Origin: CAYWVO01 sp964461835
Lineage (GTDB): Bacteria; Zixibacteria; MSB-5A5; WJJR01; JAJRUJ01
Assembly: GCA_964461835.1 (NCBI GenBank)
Contig: CAYWVO010000020.1
Location: 1 to 62,154 of the forward strand
Direction of reading: 5' to 3'
Length of the DNA: 62,154 nucleotides
Made by a program: the position numbers and the translations under genes. The notes below the pieces were generated by a model. It saw nothing but the letters and a program-made list of their open reading frames with translations, was not told where the DNA came from and did not search any database. Shown piece after piece: positions 1 through 7,858 of this stretch; the first letter of the stretch is position 1; the number at the start of each line of letters is the position of its first letter.

Positions 1-5
1 TGGGC

Positions 6-80
6 GGCAGACCTCCCGGTCTGCCCCTTCGAAAGGAATTCCCCCAATCCCGTGCAGTCAGCCCAAGGGCTGACCGGCAC
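6..80. repeat. Two intergenic hairpins
   Basis: Two perfect inverted repeats lie before the first gene. GGCAGACC/GGTCTGCC (6-25, loop TCCC) resembles the 'GGCAGGT..ACCTGCC' hairpins of the repeat clusters further along. GTCAGCCC/GGGCTGAC (57-74, loop AA) is extended by flanking GTGC/GCAC arms. No run of T follows, so a terminator is not supported; a short dispersed palindrome is more likely. Confidence 0.4.
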
Positions 81-117
81 AAATCTAGACACCTCTATTG
101 AGAAAGGAACACCAGTG

Positions 118-297
118 ATGGCACACGATTTGGACGATAGAGGGGCCTGGGTGATTGGCGGAACCACCGTGATCGGCGTCGGTGTTGGCTTGATCTTCCT
201 ACAGGAATCGGCCTTGTACTTTGTCGCGTCGATACTGGTGGGAGTAGGCTTGGGTTTGGTGCTGGCGCCGATTGTTTCAGGCAAAAAGGGATCGTAG
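118..297 (+). CDS. Small two-helix membrane protein, unknown function
   Basis: A 59-residue protein starting at ATG 118 behind a purine-rich Shine-Dalgarno (GAGAAAGGA). After a charged N-terminus (MAHDLDDRG) there are two hydrophobic glycine/valine-rich segments (about residues 12-30 and 33-52) and a basic tail (GKKGS), as in an inner-membrane hairpin with both ends in the cytoplasm. I do not recognise the family. It stands alone ahead of the broken outer-membrane protein gene. An upstream in-frame ATG at 52 lacks a ribosome binding site and would add a non-hydrophobic leader, so the shorter start was preferred. Confidence 0.6.
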   Translation: MAHDLDDRGAWVIGGTTVIGVGVGLIFLQESALYFVASILVGVGLGLVLAPIVSGKKGS

Positions 298-535
298 GGG
301 GCCCGGTTTCCGCGCACCGTCGACTCTGAAAAATCTTCGATCCTCACCTCCGGACCTTACGGGCCTGGTAAAAATCAATGCCGGGAATCCGGGCATGCCG
401 TATACTGATTGCTCCGGACAGGAAACGGTCGGCGTCGCGCCTTTCATCTTTCGACCGTCCGGTTCGCCGGTATTTCGCTTACCGGTGAAATAGAAACTGA
501 AGGTGAAATTGCAACCAAATTACAAGAGGCAGAAA

Positions 536-1088
536 ATGAACACAGGCAGAGTGACAGTCATGGTTGTGACGATCTTGTTGGCGAGTTGCTGCGGGGTATT
601 CGGCCAGACCTACGAACATGGAAACTTCGAACTGTCGACGATGGGGGGGTGTGACGATACTCAGCGAGCAGGACAGCGACGATGATCTGACGGCGTTTGG
701 CATTCCCTACGTGGTGCCCGGATTGCGGCTGGCCTACTGGACACAGTCTCCCGTAGTGGTTGATGGCGGGATTTCTGTTCTGTCGTTGACTTTCGAGGAT
801 GACCGGGCAACCGTGATCAACGTGGAAGGCGGTGCCAGCGTCAATTTTGGCTCGGAGCAGAGCAATATCGTTCCGTTTGTCGGAGGCGTTGCCGGGTTGC
901 TGTCCTTTTCAACCGAAGATGGTGACGATTCAGAGAGTGGATTCTATCTTGGCGGCCAGGGCGGCGTTAAGGTGTTCTTCCGCGAGTACGCGGCGTTCCG
1001 GGCGCAGCTTGCCTACCGCACCATGCTGGATGATGAGCTGGATATCAATGCGCTGGAATTCGCCGCGGGCTTGAGTTTCTTTCTCTAA
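536..1088 (+). pseudogene. Outer-membrane beta-barrel-like protein split by a frameshift in a G7 run
   Basis: Reading starts at ATG 536 with a signal peptide (MNTGRVTVMVVTILLASCCG, then VFGQ) and continues to 'ELSTMGG', where the frame hits a stop near 685. A second frame, open to 1088, carries the rest: alternating polar/hydrophobic segments, 'SGFYLGGQGGVKVFF' and a C-terminus ending in aromatic residues (GLSFFL), typical of a small outer-membrane barrel. The switch falls in seven G residues at 643-649; six G would restore one frame of about 183 codons. Whether this is a sequencing error, a decayed gene or a slippage switch cannot be told from one sequence. No specific family is recognised. 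Confidence 0.65.
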
Positions 1089-1090
1089 AG

Positions 1091-1113
1091 AGATCCGGTA
1101 AAATTCCGGGTCT
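1091..1113 (+). terminator. Possible hairpin terminator
   Basis: AGATCCGG pairs with CCGGGTCT (one G-U pair, loop TAAAATT) three bases after the stop of the barrel-like gene. No downstream T-run is present, so termination efficiency is uncertain. Confidence 0.35.
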
Positions 1114-1205
1114 CCCGGTACGCAGCCGGGAAATGATACTCTCCGGAGACCATAGGCCTATATTGCGAGAGGCAAATCCAAGTCGGGGCAACCAGGGAGG
1201 GCATT

Positions 1206-1799
1206 ATGCTCGAGCGAGAGCTGGCGGTCAGTAATACAAATACGTCGGAAGAGCTAAAATCCGCGTTCAAGAGCCAATACCATGCGATGCTCGCGATGTT
1301 TAAGAGTGTGGTGGAGCAATGCCCGGACGATCTCTGGGTCAGCACCGAGTATCGCAATCCATTCTGGCGGGTGGCATACCATAATCTGTATTTTCTGCAT
1401 TTGTATATCATGCCTGAGGTGAAGGCATTTGTTGCCTGGAAAGACCACCAGACCGGGATTCAGGACCTGGACGATTACCCCGCACCGCCGGAAATTCAGG
1501 AATTAGTTGAACCACCCGATCGCCCGCCGCAGACCGGGAAGCCCTACACCAAAACACAAATCCTTGAGTATCGTGATTACTGCGAACGCATGATTGACCA
1601 GTGGGTAGACGCGCTGGACCTGACCAGCCCGAATAGCGGATTCAGTTGGTACAAAGTCTCCAAGTTCGAGCATCAACTGGTGACGGTCCGCCACTTGCAG
1701 CACCATATCGCCCAACTGGCGGACCGGATCCGGCAGGCGGCGGATACGGGTATTGATTGGGTCGGAGCTAAAGGACGCAAGCCGGGCGGCGAAGAATAA
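1206..1799 (+). CDS. DinB/YfiT-like putative metalloenzyme
   Basis: The 197-residue protein begins at ATG 1206 after a strong AGGGAGGG ribosome binding site. It has the look of the DinB four-helix bundle: a first histidine in 'VAYHNLYFLHLYI' (His59) and a late helix 'VRHLQHHIAQLADRI' (His163, His166, His167), the usual positions for a three-histidine metal site. Members of this superfamily act as thiol-dependent transferases or are of unknown role; the substrate here cannot be read. It is unrelated to DNA polymerase IV, also named dinB and encoded at 32687-33970. The gene appears to be a single transcription unit. Confidence 0.65.
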   Translation: MLERELAVSNTNTSEELKSAFKSQYHAMLAMFKSVVEQCPDDLWVSTEYRNPFWRVAYHNLYFLHLYIMPEVKAFVAWKDHQTGIQDLDDYPAPPEIQELVEPPDRPPQTGKPYTKTQILEYRDYCERMIDQWVDALDLTSPNSGFSWYKVSKFEHQLVTVRHLQHHIAQLADRIRQAADTGIDWVGAKGRKPGGEE

Positions 1800-1992
1800 G
1801 GCCTTCAGAGACACGCGCAACCACGTAACCCCGGTATTCCGGCAACTCTCCACGTCTGGTGGGTACTATTGCAGTTGCGTTTCGGCGACGATCCGGTGTG
1901 AAATGAGCCATCCCCGATAATTCCCTCACTCATCCGCCCTGATATTCGTATCTTGCACTATTTGGGAGTCTGCTCCCGGAGTAGCGGAAACC

Positions 1993-2712
1993 ATGCGTAT
2001 CCGACCGCACCTGCTTAAACCCGGCCAGACACTGGGCCGGAATTACTACATCCTGGATGTTCTCGGCCGCGGCTGGGAGGGCATAGTCTATAAGGTCGAG
2101 GAACGGCAGACCGGGATTATCCGGGCGGCGAAGATTTTTTATAACCGGCCGACTATTCGGAAAGATTGGCTGCGCCGGTATGCGCGCAAGTTGTTTACCC
2201 TGCGACACTGCTCGATTGTCATGCAATACCATCATCGGGACGTGGCGCGGGTCGGGGGTGAGACCACGGAGATCATGGTTTCGGATTTCATTGATGGCAT
2301 AAAACTCTCAGATTACATCGCCCGGCAGCCGGGGAAACGCATGCCCGAATTCGAGGCGCTGCACTTATTGCACACAATCACCAGTGGCGTCGAACAAATT
2401 CACAATCTGCGCGAATACCACGGCGATATTCACAGCGATAACCTGATTGTCCAACGCCATGGTTTGGGCTTTACTGTCGGGTTGATTGATTTCTTCGATG
2501 TTGGCCGGTCGACCCGCAGTAAAATTCAGGCCGATGTCTATGATTTAATCAATGTGTTGTTTGAATGTATTGGTGGTCAGGCCCGATACGCGCGTGCGAG
2601 CAAGACGATCAAATCGATTATTCGCGGACGCAAACAGTCGCTGTTGCGGCAGCGGTACAAAAATGCCGGAGAGTTACGCATAGCGCTGGAGAACCTTGAG
2701 TGGGAAACATAG
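1993..2712 (+). CDS. Compact Ser/Thr protein kinase-like protein
   Basis: A 239-residue kinase fold with no extra domain or membrane segment. The glycine-rich loop is GRGWEG (25-30), the ATP-anchoring lysine is Lys47 (AAKIF), the catalytic loop is HGDIHSDN (143-150; Asp145 and Asn150 kept, HRD changed to HGD) and the metal-binding Asp166 lies in 'LIDFFD' where DFG is usual. All catalytic acids remain, so activity is plausible despite the altered motifs. It is only about 240 residues, so a C-lobe shorter than eukaryotic-type Hanks kinases is expected. The next gene is a receiver-like/DUF4388 protein, which suggests a signalling role; the substrate is unknown. Confidence 0.75.
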   Translation: MRIRPHLLKPGQTLGRNYYILDVLGRGWEGIVYKVEERQTGIIRAAKIFYNRPTIRKDWLRRYARKLFTLRHCSIVMQYHHRDVARVGGETTEIMVSDFIDGIKLSDYIARQPGKRMPEFEALHLLHTITSGVEQIHNLREYHGDIHSDNLIVQRHGLGFTVGLIDFFDVGRSTRSKIQADVYDLINVLFECIGGQARYARASKTIKSIIRGRKQSLLRQRYKNAGELRIALENLEWET

Positions 2713-2995
2713 TCCTTTCTTTCCGCAAAGTAGGTGTTTTACAACGCGTTGGCTGAAGTGCGCCAACTCTTCCGGGGCCAGGGAATCACGGCCTTGAATA
2801 AAGATCCAGTGACATGGTATACCTGCGTGAGATTGAACTTGCCTATTTAAGGTTTAACTCTATGCTTCCGACATTGTAGTAGAAGCCAGATTCTGGCCAA
2901 TTGCCGGTAGCTACGTTGGCAGGGGACTGGACGCTACCAGAGGACTAATTTCGTGCCGAGAGGCGCCAAAATGCTTGGCCTATTGGTGAGCGACA

Positions 2996-3748
2996 GTGTG
3001 TAACATACTCATCTACTCGAACAGTAAGGACGGCATGTACGCGCTGGCGGCGCGCCTGCGGCGTGAGAATTTTGAGTCGCGGATCACGGGGAGATTGCGA
3101 GATTTTGTCAAGTCGGCGAAAGAGCACACGCCCGATGTGATGATCATTCGGATTTCCTCCCAGCCGCGGGACGTGGCGACGACCTTACATTTTTTATCGC
3201 GTAGCGACATCAATTTCTACACTATCCCCGCGTTCCTCATAGTCCAGAGCAGCGCCATTCGCCGGCTGACGCCCCTGCTCAAGATGGGTCTGGAAGATAT
3301 CCTGGATCTGCGGTGTGAATTGGATTTTCTCATCCTGAAGATCAAAAAGGTCCGCGAGCGCTTAGCGTCAGGAAAGGCCTGCACTGATGATGCGGCGCAC
3401 CAGGCAGAGTCGCGCGGGAATTTGTCGGACATGAATCTCATCGATTTGCTGCAAGCGTTGGGGCCGAGCCGGCGCACGGTCCGCATCGAGGTGACGCCCG
3501 ACGGGGAGGAAGAACGGCGCCTGATCTTGTTTCTGCACCAGGGCAATATTATCTTCGCCAAACTCGGTGACCTGACAGGTGAACACGCAGTCTTTGAAGC
3601 TTTGGGTTGGCAGACCGGTGCGTGGGTCTCAAAACCCATTGCAGAAAAAGATCTCCCCGAAGCCAACAACCACCTGCCCAACGAAGCAATTTTGATGGAG
3701 GGATGCCGGCAGCTCGATGAGCGCGCGAAGGCGGCTCCGGTCAGTTAA
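2996..3748 (+). CDS. Receiver-like domain plus DUF4388 (PATAN) protein
   Basis: 250 residues starting at GTG 2996 (GGTGAG seven bases upstream). Residues 1-120 look like a response-regulator receiver fold ('CNILIYSNSKDGMYALAARL', Asp47 in 'TPDVMIIRIS' as possible phosphoacceptor). Residues 138-245 carry the DUF4388 pattern: 'GNLSDMNLIDLLQAL', 'GNIIFAKLGDLTGEHAVFEAL'. DUF4388/PATAN domains are found in bacterial signalling proteins and are thought to mediate protein contacts. The adjoining kinase (1993-2712) is a plausible partner but that link is inferred from position only. Confidence 0.7.
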   Translation: MCNILIYSNSKDGMYALAARLRRENFESRITGRLRDFVKSAKEHTPDVMIIRISSQPRDVATTLHFLSRSDINFYTIPAFLIVQSSAIRRLTPLLKMGLEDILDLRCELDFLILKIKKVRERLASGKACTDDAAHQAESRGNLSDMNLIDLLQALGPSRRTVRIEVTPDGEEERRLILFLHQGNIIFAKLGDLTGEHAVFEALGWQTGAWVSKPIAEKDLPEANNHLPNEAILMEGCRQLDERAKAAPVS

Positions 3749-3856
3749 TCCCCCGTCACGATCTTTCGCCGAAAGCTGGTATCAGATTCTTGTCCCGGCG
3801 GCGAATCGATCCATGGACATCTCTGCGGTTATCGCGTATCATCACCATTTCAGGGG

Positions 3857-4633
3857 ATGACCATGCGGAACGAGAACCGTCGTTATGCGCAACTCGGTTG
3901 GACCTACGAGAAGTTCAACCCGCTCCGTAAGGACGAGATCGCCTGGTATCGGCAGATGGCGCGGCGATTTGGTGGGCCGATTTTGGAGTTGGCCTGTGGT
4001 TCGGGACGACTATGCACTGCGCTGGCGATGGCGGGGTTCACGATTGATGCAATCGACCGCTCACCAACCATGCTGTTGCGGGCGGCACAGCGGATCGGGT
4101 CGCTGACGGATGGTGATCGGAGCCGGATTCGTTTGATTCAAGCGGATATCGGCGAATTTGAATTTCCTGCAACCTACCGGGTAATCATCATTGCCGACAA
4201 CTCATTAGCGGAATTGCCGGCGGAGACCCGTGTCCGCTGTTTACATCGGGCGCAGGAACATATACATCCGGAGGGACGGTTGCTGATCACCGCGCGGGTG
4301 TATACGACCGATGCTGTCGCAGAAGGCAAAATAAACACTCCGTGGTCGGACCCGGTGTCGCATCCGATTACCCGAGTCTCCGTGCGGCGAAAAACTGAAT
4401 TGCGGCTCGGGGAAGAAGGCACGAAGTGGTTGGGAACCATGACCTATGAGATAACCAATCCCGATGAATCCGTGCAGTACGAGACGTGCCCAGTGGAATT
4501 GGCTCGTTTCACCCGGGAGGATTATCTGGCCCTGCTCGCTGAGACCGGCTGGCGCCTTGCTGCCGATGAATCAGTCGACGAGTCCGGTGCCACACGAAGT
4601 TCGATCGTGCGTTTTGTCTGTTGTTTGGCGTAA
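3857..4633 (+). CDS. Class I SAM-dependent methyltransferase
   Basis: 258 residues with a Rossmann-fold methyltransferase core: motif I LELACGSGR (43-51), the acidic residue ending strand 2 in 'IDAIDRSP' (Asp67), 'IRLIQADIGEF' for motif II and 'YRVIIIADNSL' for the post-motif region. The C-terminal half (about 150-258) would bind the substrate and is not diagnostic. A small-molecule or lipid methyltransferase is likely; the substrate cannot be given. An alternative start at ATG 3863 would remove two residues. Confidence 0.7.
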   Translation: MTMRNENRRYAQLGWTYEKFNPLRKDEIAWYRQMARRFGGPILELACGSGRLCTALAMAGFTIDAIDRSPTMLLRAAQRIGSLTDGDRSRIRLIQADIGEFEFPATYRVIIIADNSLAELPAETRVRCLHRAQEHIHPEGRLLITARVYTTDAVAEGKINTPWSDPVSHPITRVSVRRKTELRLGEEGTKWLGTMTYEITNPDESVQYETCPVELARFTREDYLALLAETGWRLAADESVDESGATRSSIVRFVCCLA

Positions 4634-4711
4634 CCATAAGAGTGACACAAGGTCGGCAAGTTTTTTGTTATATTGCATGATCAGAGACACGAAAAGACGG
4701 AGGATCATTTA

Positions 4712-4894
4712 TTGAAGCGACTCTATCGATCAAATACCGAAAAAAAGATCGGCGGCGTATGTGGCGGGTTTGCCGAATATTTTGATATTGATCCGGTGAT
4801 CGTGAGATTAATTTGGCTCGCTGCCGCATTATCCGGCATCGGAGTCCTGGCGTATGGTCTTGCGTTGATTATGGTGCCGATGAAAACGCAGTGA
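4712..4894 (+). CDS. PspC-domain membrane protein
   Basis: Sixty residues, almost exactly one PspC domain: 'KRLYRSNTEKKIGGVCGGFAEYFDIDPVIVRLIW' followed by a hydrophobic helix ending 'VPMKTQ'. TTG 4712 is chosen as start because GACGGAGGA ends about eight bases before it and the PspC signature begins right there; the upstream ATG at 4673 would add 13 non-conserved residues. PspC-domain proteins sit in the inner membrane and take part in envelope-stress signalling in some bacteria. The first UGA-containing DUF1573-like gene follows about 100 bases later on the same strand. Confidence 0.8.
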   Translation: MKRLYRSNTEKKIGGVCGGFAEYFDIDPVIVRLIWLAAALSGIGVLAYGLALIMVPMKTQ

Positions 4895-4995
4895 AACACG
4901 AATCCGCCGGGGTAATGCCATACATTAAACCTGGGAGATCAAATCCCGTGCGCGTCAGGAATAAACGAGCCGAGCAGGTAAGTCAGCAATTCCGG

Positions 4996-5766
4996 ATGGT
5001 GAACCAGAAAACAGCTGCCGGCGGCCTTGTTCTCAGCCTGTTGGCGCTGGCACTTTTCGTTTCTTGTAGCGACAACCCAACCTCCAGTACGACTACTTGT
5101 AAACCGCAGGCCGCCGTGGCAACACACCTGGTCCTGGAACCGGGGACCCGCTCCTCAGTAACGTTCGACTTCGGGTATGTCCCGCAACGCAGCAAAGCCA
5201 CCCATCTGTTCTGGCTCTGCAACGGCTACGACGATACGCTGAGAATCACCAAAATTGCCCCCGGGTGAGGCTGCACCACCGCGCCGCTGGAAAAAGGCGT
5301 GCTCGCTGTCGGCGACAGCGTCAAATTAGAGGTGATTCTCCGGACAAGCCGCTACACCGGCTTGGTAGCCAAGAGCGTGAGCATTCAGACTGACCGGGGA
5401 GACCGTAGCAGCCGATTGAGAATTTACGCGCATGTCCTCCGCGATTCAGAACAGGCACAACCGCTGAGTATCAGTCCACGCAGGCTCCAGTTGGAATATG
5501 ATGGATCGCAAGCGACAGCGGAAACGACCTTCACTATCACCAGTACTTCGGACTCCACGCTGTCCCTGCGAAAGGTCGGAACCCCCGATGAATACGTCTA
5601 TTGTTGTATCCCGCAGGAGATATCGCCGGGGAAGACCGCGACGGGCACATTTTATCTCGATGGTCCCTGTGGGGAGGCTTCATTTGCCAAATCGGTCACC
5701 ATCGAAGTAAATGATTCGCTGAGATCCCGCTTCACGGTGCCGATTCAAGGTCTCAAAGTCCAGTAG
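4996..5766 (+). CDS. Candidate selenoprotein: DUF1573-like lipoprotein with in-frame UGA (Sec91)
   Basis: One reading frame runs from ATG 4996 to TAG 5766, interrupted only by TGA at 5266-5268. The N-terminus is a probable lipoprotein signal (LVLSLLALALFVSC, Cys24). Residues about 45-140 match the DUF1573 Ig-like fold: 'FDFGYVPQ', 'LRITKIAPG-(TGA)-GCTTAPL', 'AVGDSVKLEV'. DUF1573 proteins usually read Cys-Gly-Cys-Thr here, so the TGA replaces the first cysteine. A second Ig-like domain follows (about 155-256). The paralogue at 35677-36432 has TGA at the same site. TGA is an ordinary stop in neighbouring genes (e.g. 6890-6892), arguing against a variant code. A GTG at 4948 with GGGAG upstream is an alternative start. 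Role unknown; an extracytoplasmic Sec-x-Cys redox pair is inferred. Confidence 0.8.
5280..5319 (+). promoter_or_regulatory. Candidate bacterial SECIS stem-loops after the UGA
   Basis: Two hairpins follow TGA 5266-5268. Hairpin A pairs CGCGCC (5280-5285) with GGCGTG (5296-5301, one G-U), loop GCTGGAAAAA, starting 17 nt after the TGA, close to the spacing of E. coli fdhF. Hairpin B pairs GCTGTC (5305-5310) with GACAGC (5314-5319), loop GGC, starting 42 nt after the TGA, which is longer than usual. Both have counterparts at the same distances in the paralogue. Which one, if either, SelB would bind is not decided by the sequence. Confidence 0.55.
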
Positions 5767-6088
5767 CAGTTTTCCTCCAACGAGTTGCCAATGGTGCACT
5801 GCATCTAAGAATTTGTCTTTTTGTACGTCGATCGGCAGCCTCAGAGCTTTTCAGTCCCAGAATCTCATTCTTCATCAATGGGATCGCCGTGGCGTGTCGT
5901 ACCTGTAAGGTTGGGAGCGTGTGCGAGGAATATCGGGATTAGAGAGCAACCCATACTCTTTACTCATCGGGAGCTAATGCAATTCTAATGTGGGATCGCG
6001 ATAATTCCTGCGTATTGTGACGAGAAATCTAATGGGGCAGGAATCGACAAATTAACGAATTCCGCAGGCTACGTTGAAGGATTAGATT
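5767..6088. other. Intergenic region, no gene seen
   Basis: These 322 bases hold no convincing open frame, RNA gene or terminator. The A+T-rich part around 5935-6075 presumably contains the promoter of the phosphoesterase gene, but no clear -35/-10 pair could be picked out. Confidence 0.5.
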
Positions 6089-6892
6089 ATGGCTATCCGC
6101 AGGCCGCCACGGGCTGATACCCTCATCGTCAGCGATGTGCATCTGGGATCGCGGGTCAGTCAGCCGAAGAAACTGCTCGACCTTCTGCAATCGTATCGAC
6201 TGGGTAAGCACGAATGGAATTTTGACCGGTTGATCCTGCTGGGTGATATTTTTGACGATTTGAATTTCAGCCGGCTGAAGAAACATGCCTGGCAGGTTGT
6301 GGGCCTTATTCGCGAGATTACCGACGAGGAAAGCAACGCCGAGGTGGTGTGGATTTTAGGGAACCATGACGAATTGCTCGCGCAAGTGATGAGTCACCTG
6401 GTAGGCGTGACCGTGCATGAAGAATATGAATGGCGGGTCAATGGCAATCGGTATCTGGCCATGCACGGCCATCAATTTGATAAATGGGTGATGTATTACC
6501 CGAATTTAAGCAAGATCCCGTCCTGGATGTACGATTTCATTCAGAGAATCGACAGCCGGCGCCAGCGCCTCAGCCGCTATATCAAGGAAAAGAGCAAGAA
6601 ATGGCTGCGGATCAATCAGGACGTGGCCCGGGGCATTGTCTCCCATGCGCGGACGAAGGGACATGCCTACCACAGCGTCTTCTGCGGTCATACTCATCTT
6701 GCCGAACAGATTGATTTTGCCGATGCCGGTCTGAGTTATTACAACACCGGTTGCTGGACCGGCCGACACCCACCGACCTATATTACGATCGATGATCACG
6801 GTAGGGTGTTGCTGCATGAATATCAGGCAGAACGTGCCGAGGTGCCTGGTCACGTTCTCGCCACCGATCGTGCGTCGCTGGTTACCAGTTGA
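6089..6892 (+). CDS. LpxH-like calcineurin-family metallophosphoesterase
   Basis: 267 residues with the full two-metal phosphoesterase signature: SDVHLG (15-20), GDIFDD (52-57), GNHD (91-94), HGHQFD (126-131) and GHTH (200-203), then 'YNTGCW' before the C-terminus. Arrangement and length resemble the UDP-2,3-diacylglucosamine hydrolase group (LpxH and relatives), which makes lipid X in lipid A synthesis. Proteins of this look also occur as general phosphoesterases, so the lipid A role is inference, supported only by the presence of kdsB elsewhere in the window. It ends with TGA and meets the convergent TPR gene at a shared terminator. Confidence 0.75.
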   Translation: MAIRRPPRADTLIVSDVHLGSRVSQPKKLLDLLQSYRLGKHEWNFDRLILLGDIFDDLNFSRLKKHAWQVVGLIREITDEESNAEVVWILGNHDELLAQVMSHLVGVTVHEEYEWRVNGNRYLAMHGHQFDKWVMYYPNLSKIPSWMYDFIQRIDSRRQRLSRYIKEKSKKWLRINQDVARGIVSHARTKGHAYHSVFCGHTHLAEQIDFADAGLSYYNTGCWTGRHPPTYITIDDHGRVLLHEYQAERAEVPGHVLATDRASLVTS

Positions 6893-6914
6893 AAACGGGC
6901 AGAAGACTGACGGA

Positions 6915-6940
6915 AAGGCAGGCCTTAGGGCCTGCTTTCT
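6915..6940. terminator. Bidirectional terminator between convergent genes
   Basis: A stem of about ten pairs centred on GCAGGCC (6918-6924)/GGCCTGC (6929-6935), loop TTAG, is flanked by A residues on the left and TTTCT on the right. It sits between the ends of the phosphoesterase (+) and the TPR protein (-) genes. Confidence 0.7.
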
Positions 6941-7815
6941 CATTTGTTCATTGCTGCAGCGCGGCGGCGGGCCTCGCTGAGCGGCGGAACGTGCAGACGT
7001 TTGCGGTCTGCATCGGTTACCGCGGTGGTGTCGATCGGCTCGATCGTCCAGACTCCGTCGACTTGCCGAAACTGCGTGCCGTACCACTGCGGTTTGTCAA
7101 TACTGTGTAGATAACGGTCTTTGGAGGCAGCGACCAGCCAGAGGGCGTTGGCGTGTGTGGAGTCCAGTTCGACGGCCTGCCGGGCCAGTTGGTGCGCCAG
7201 CAGATAATCCGAAGAATCGGTCCCGTGCTGGAATATCATCGCCGCGTGATAATAGTCATCCGCTGTCTTAACTAATCCGGAATCCAGGAGTTCTCGAACG
7301 CGCTCGCGACGCTGTTGATCATGGACTGAAACGGAGTCCCAATTGATGTCATCGTCCATGCGTTCGGCCTGATCCGCCTGGAACAAATCATACAATTCGG
7401 CGTTAACCGATGCCCGATATTGCTCCTCGAGCTTTTCGCACACTGCGAGGACACGATTCCATTGCTCGTGTGTATGCAGCGATACCGGGTCGGGATCTGT
7501 TTTCAGCCAGTTAAAATCACGATATCCCTGTTCGATTGCCCGTAAGAGAAAGGCGATTGCCGGTTCCGGCCGTTTGCTCAACGCCAGGCAGCAGGCGGCA
7601 TCGTAATATACCGCGGCATCGGCGGCACCAACGTTGATTGCCTGAAGATAATATTCCGCACAGGCGGCAAACTCACCGGCCTGATAGGCCGCGCGGGCCC
7701 GCTGAAGTGCTGTCTGAGCGGGGTTTTCCTCGGTGAAACCGGCGGTCTGGAAACCAACCAGGATCATAATCAAGGTCAAGCCGGCACCTGTGGCTGTCCG
7801 CACTGGCATCATCAT
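6940..7815 (-). CDS. Secreted TPR-containing protein
   Basis: About 291 residues from ATG 7815 (GGAGG 12 bases upstream; an in-frame ATG at 7851 would add 12 residues). The N-terminus is a signal peptide (TGAGLTLIMILVGFQTAGF). Two or three tetratricopeptide-like repeats follow ('QRARAAYQAGEFAACAEYYLQAI', 'AAVYYDAACCLALSKRPEPAIAFLLRAI'), then a conserved-looking region 'DRYLHSIDKPQWYGTQF' and 'LHVPPLSEARRRA'. TPRs mediate protein contacts; the role here is unknown. The glycosyltransferase gene upstream on the same strand ends 44 bases before this start, so co-transcription is likely. Confidence 0.65.
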   Translation of the reverse strand: MMMPVRTATGAGLTLIMILVGFQTAGFTEENPAQTALQRARAAYQAGEFAACAEYYLQAINVGAADAAVYYDAACCLALSKRPEPAIAFLLRAIEQGYRDFNWLKTDPDPVSLHTHEQWNRVLAVCEKLEEQYRASVNAELYDLFQADQAERMDDDINWDSVSVHDQQRRERVRELLDSGLVKTADDYYHAAMIFQHGTDSSDYLLAHQLARQAVELDSTHANALWLVAASKDRYLHSIDKPQWYGTQFRQVDGVWTIEPIDTTAVTDADRKRLHVPPLSEARRRAAAMNK

Positions 7816-7858
7816 GGTGGTTCGACACCTCCAATAGTATCCTTCGATCATCCAGTCG

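Noticed and set aside
272..493. Short open frames at 272-493 and 409-654 between the first two genes
   Set aside because: No ribosome binding site, no hydrophobic or conserved pattern, and they overlap the real reading frames.
5266..5268. TGA read as tryptophan or glycine under a variant genetic code
   Set aside because: TGA is a normal stop for neighbouring genes (e.g. the phosphoesterase at 6890-6892 and kdsB at 14933-14935), the other proteins use TGG for Trp, and the homologous position in DUF1573 is cysteine.
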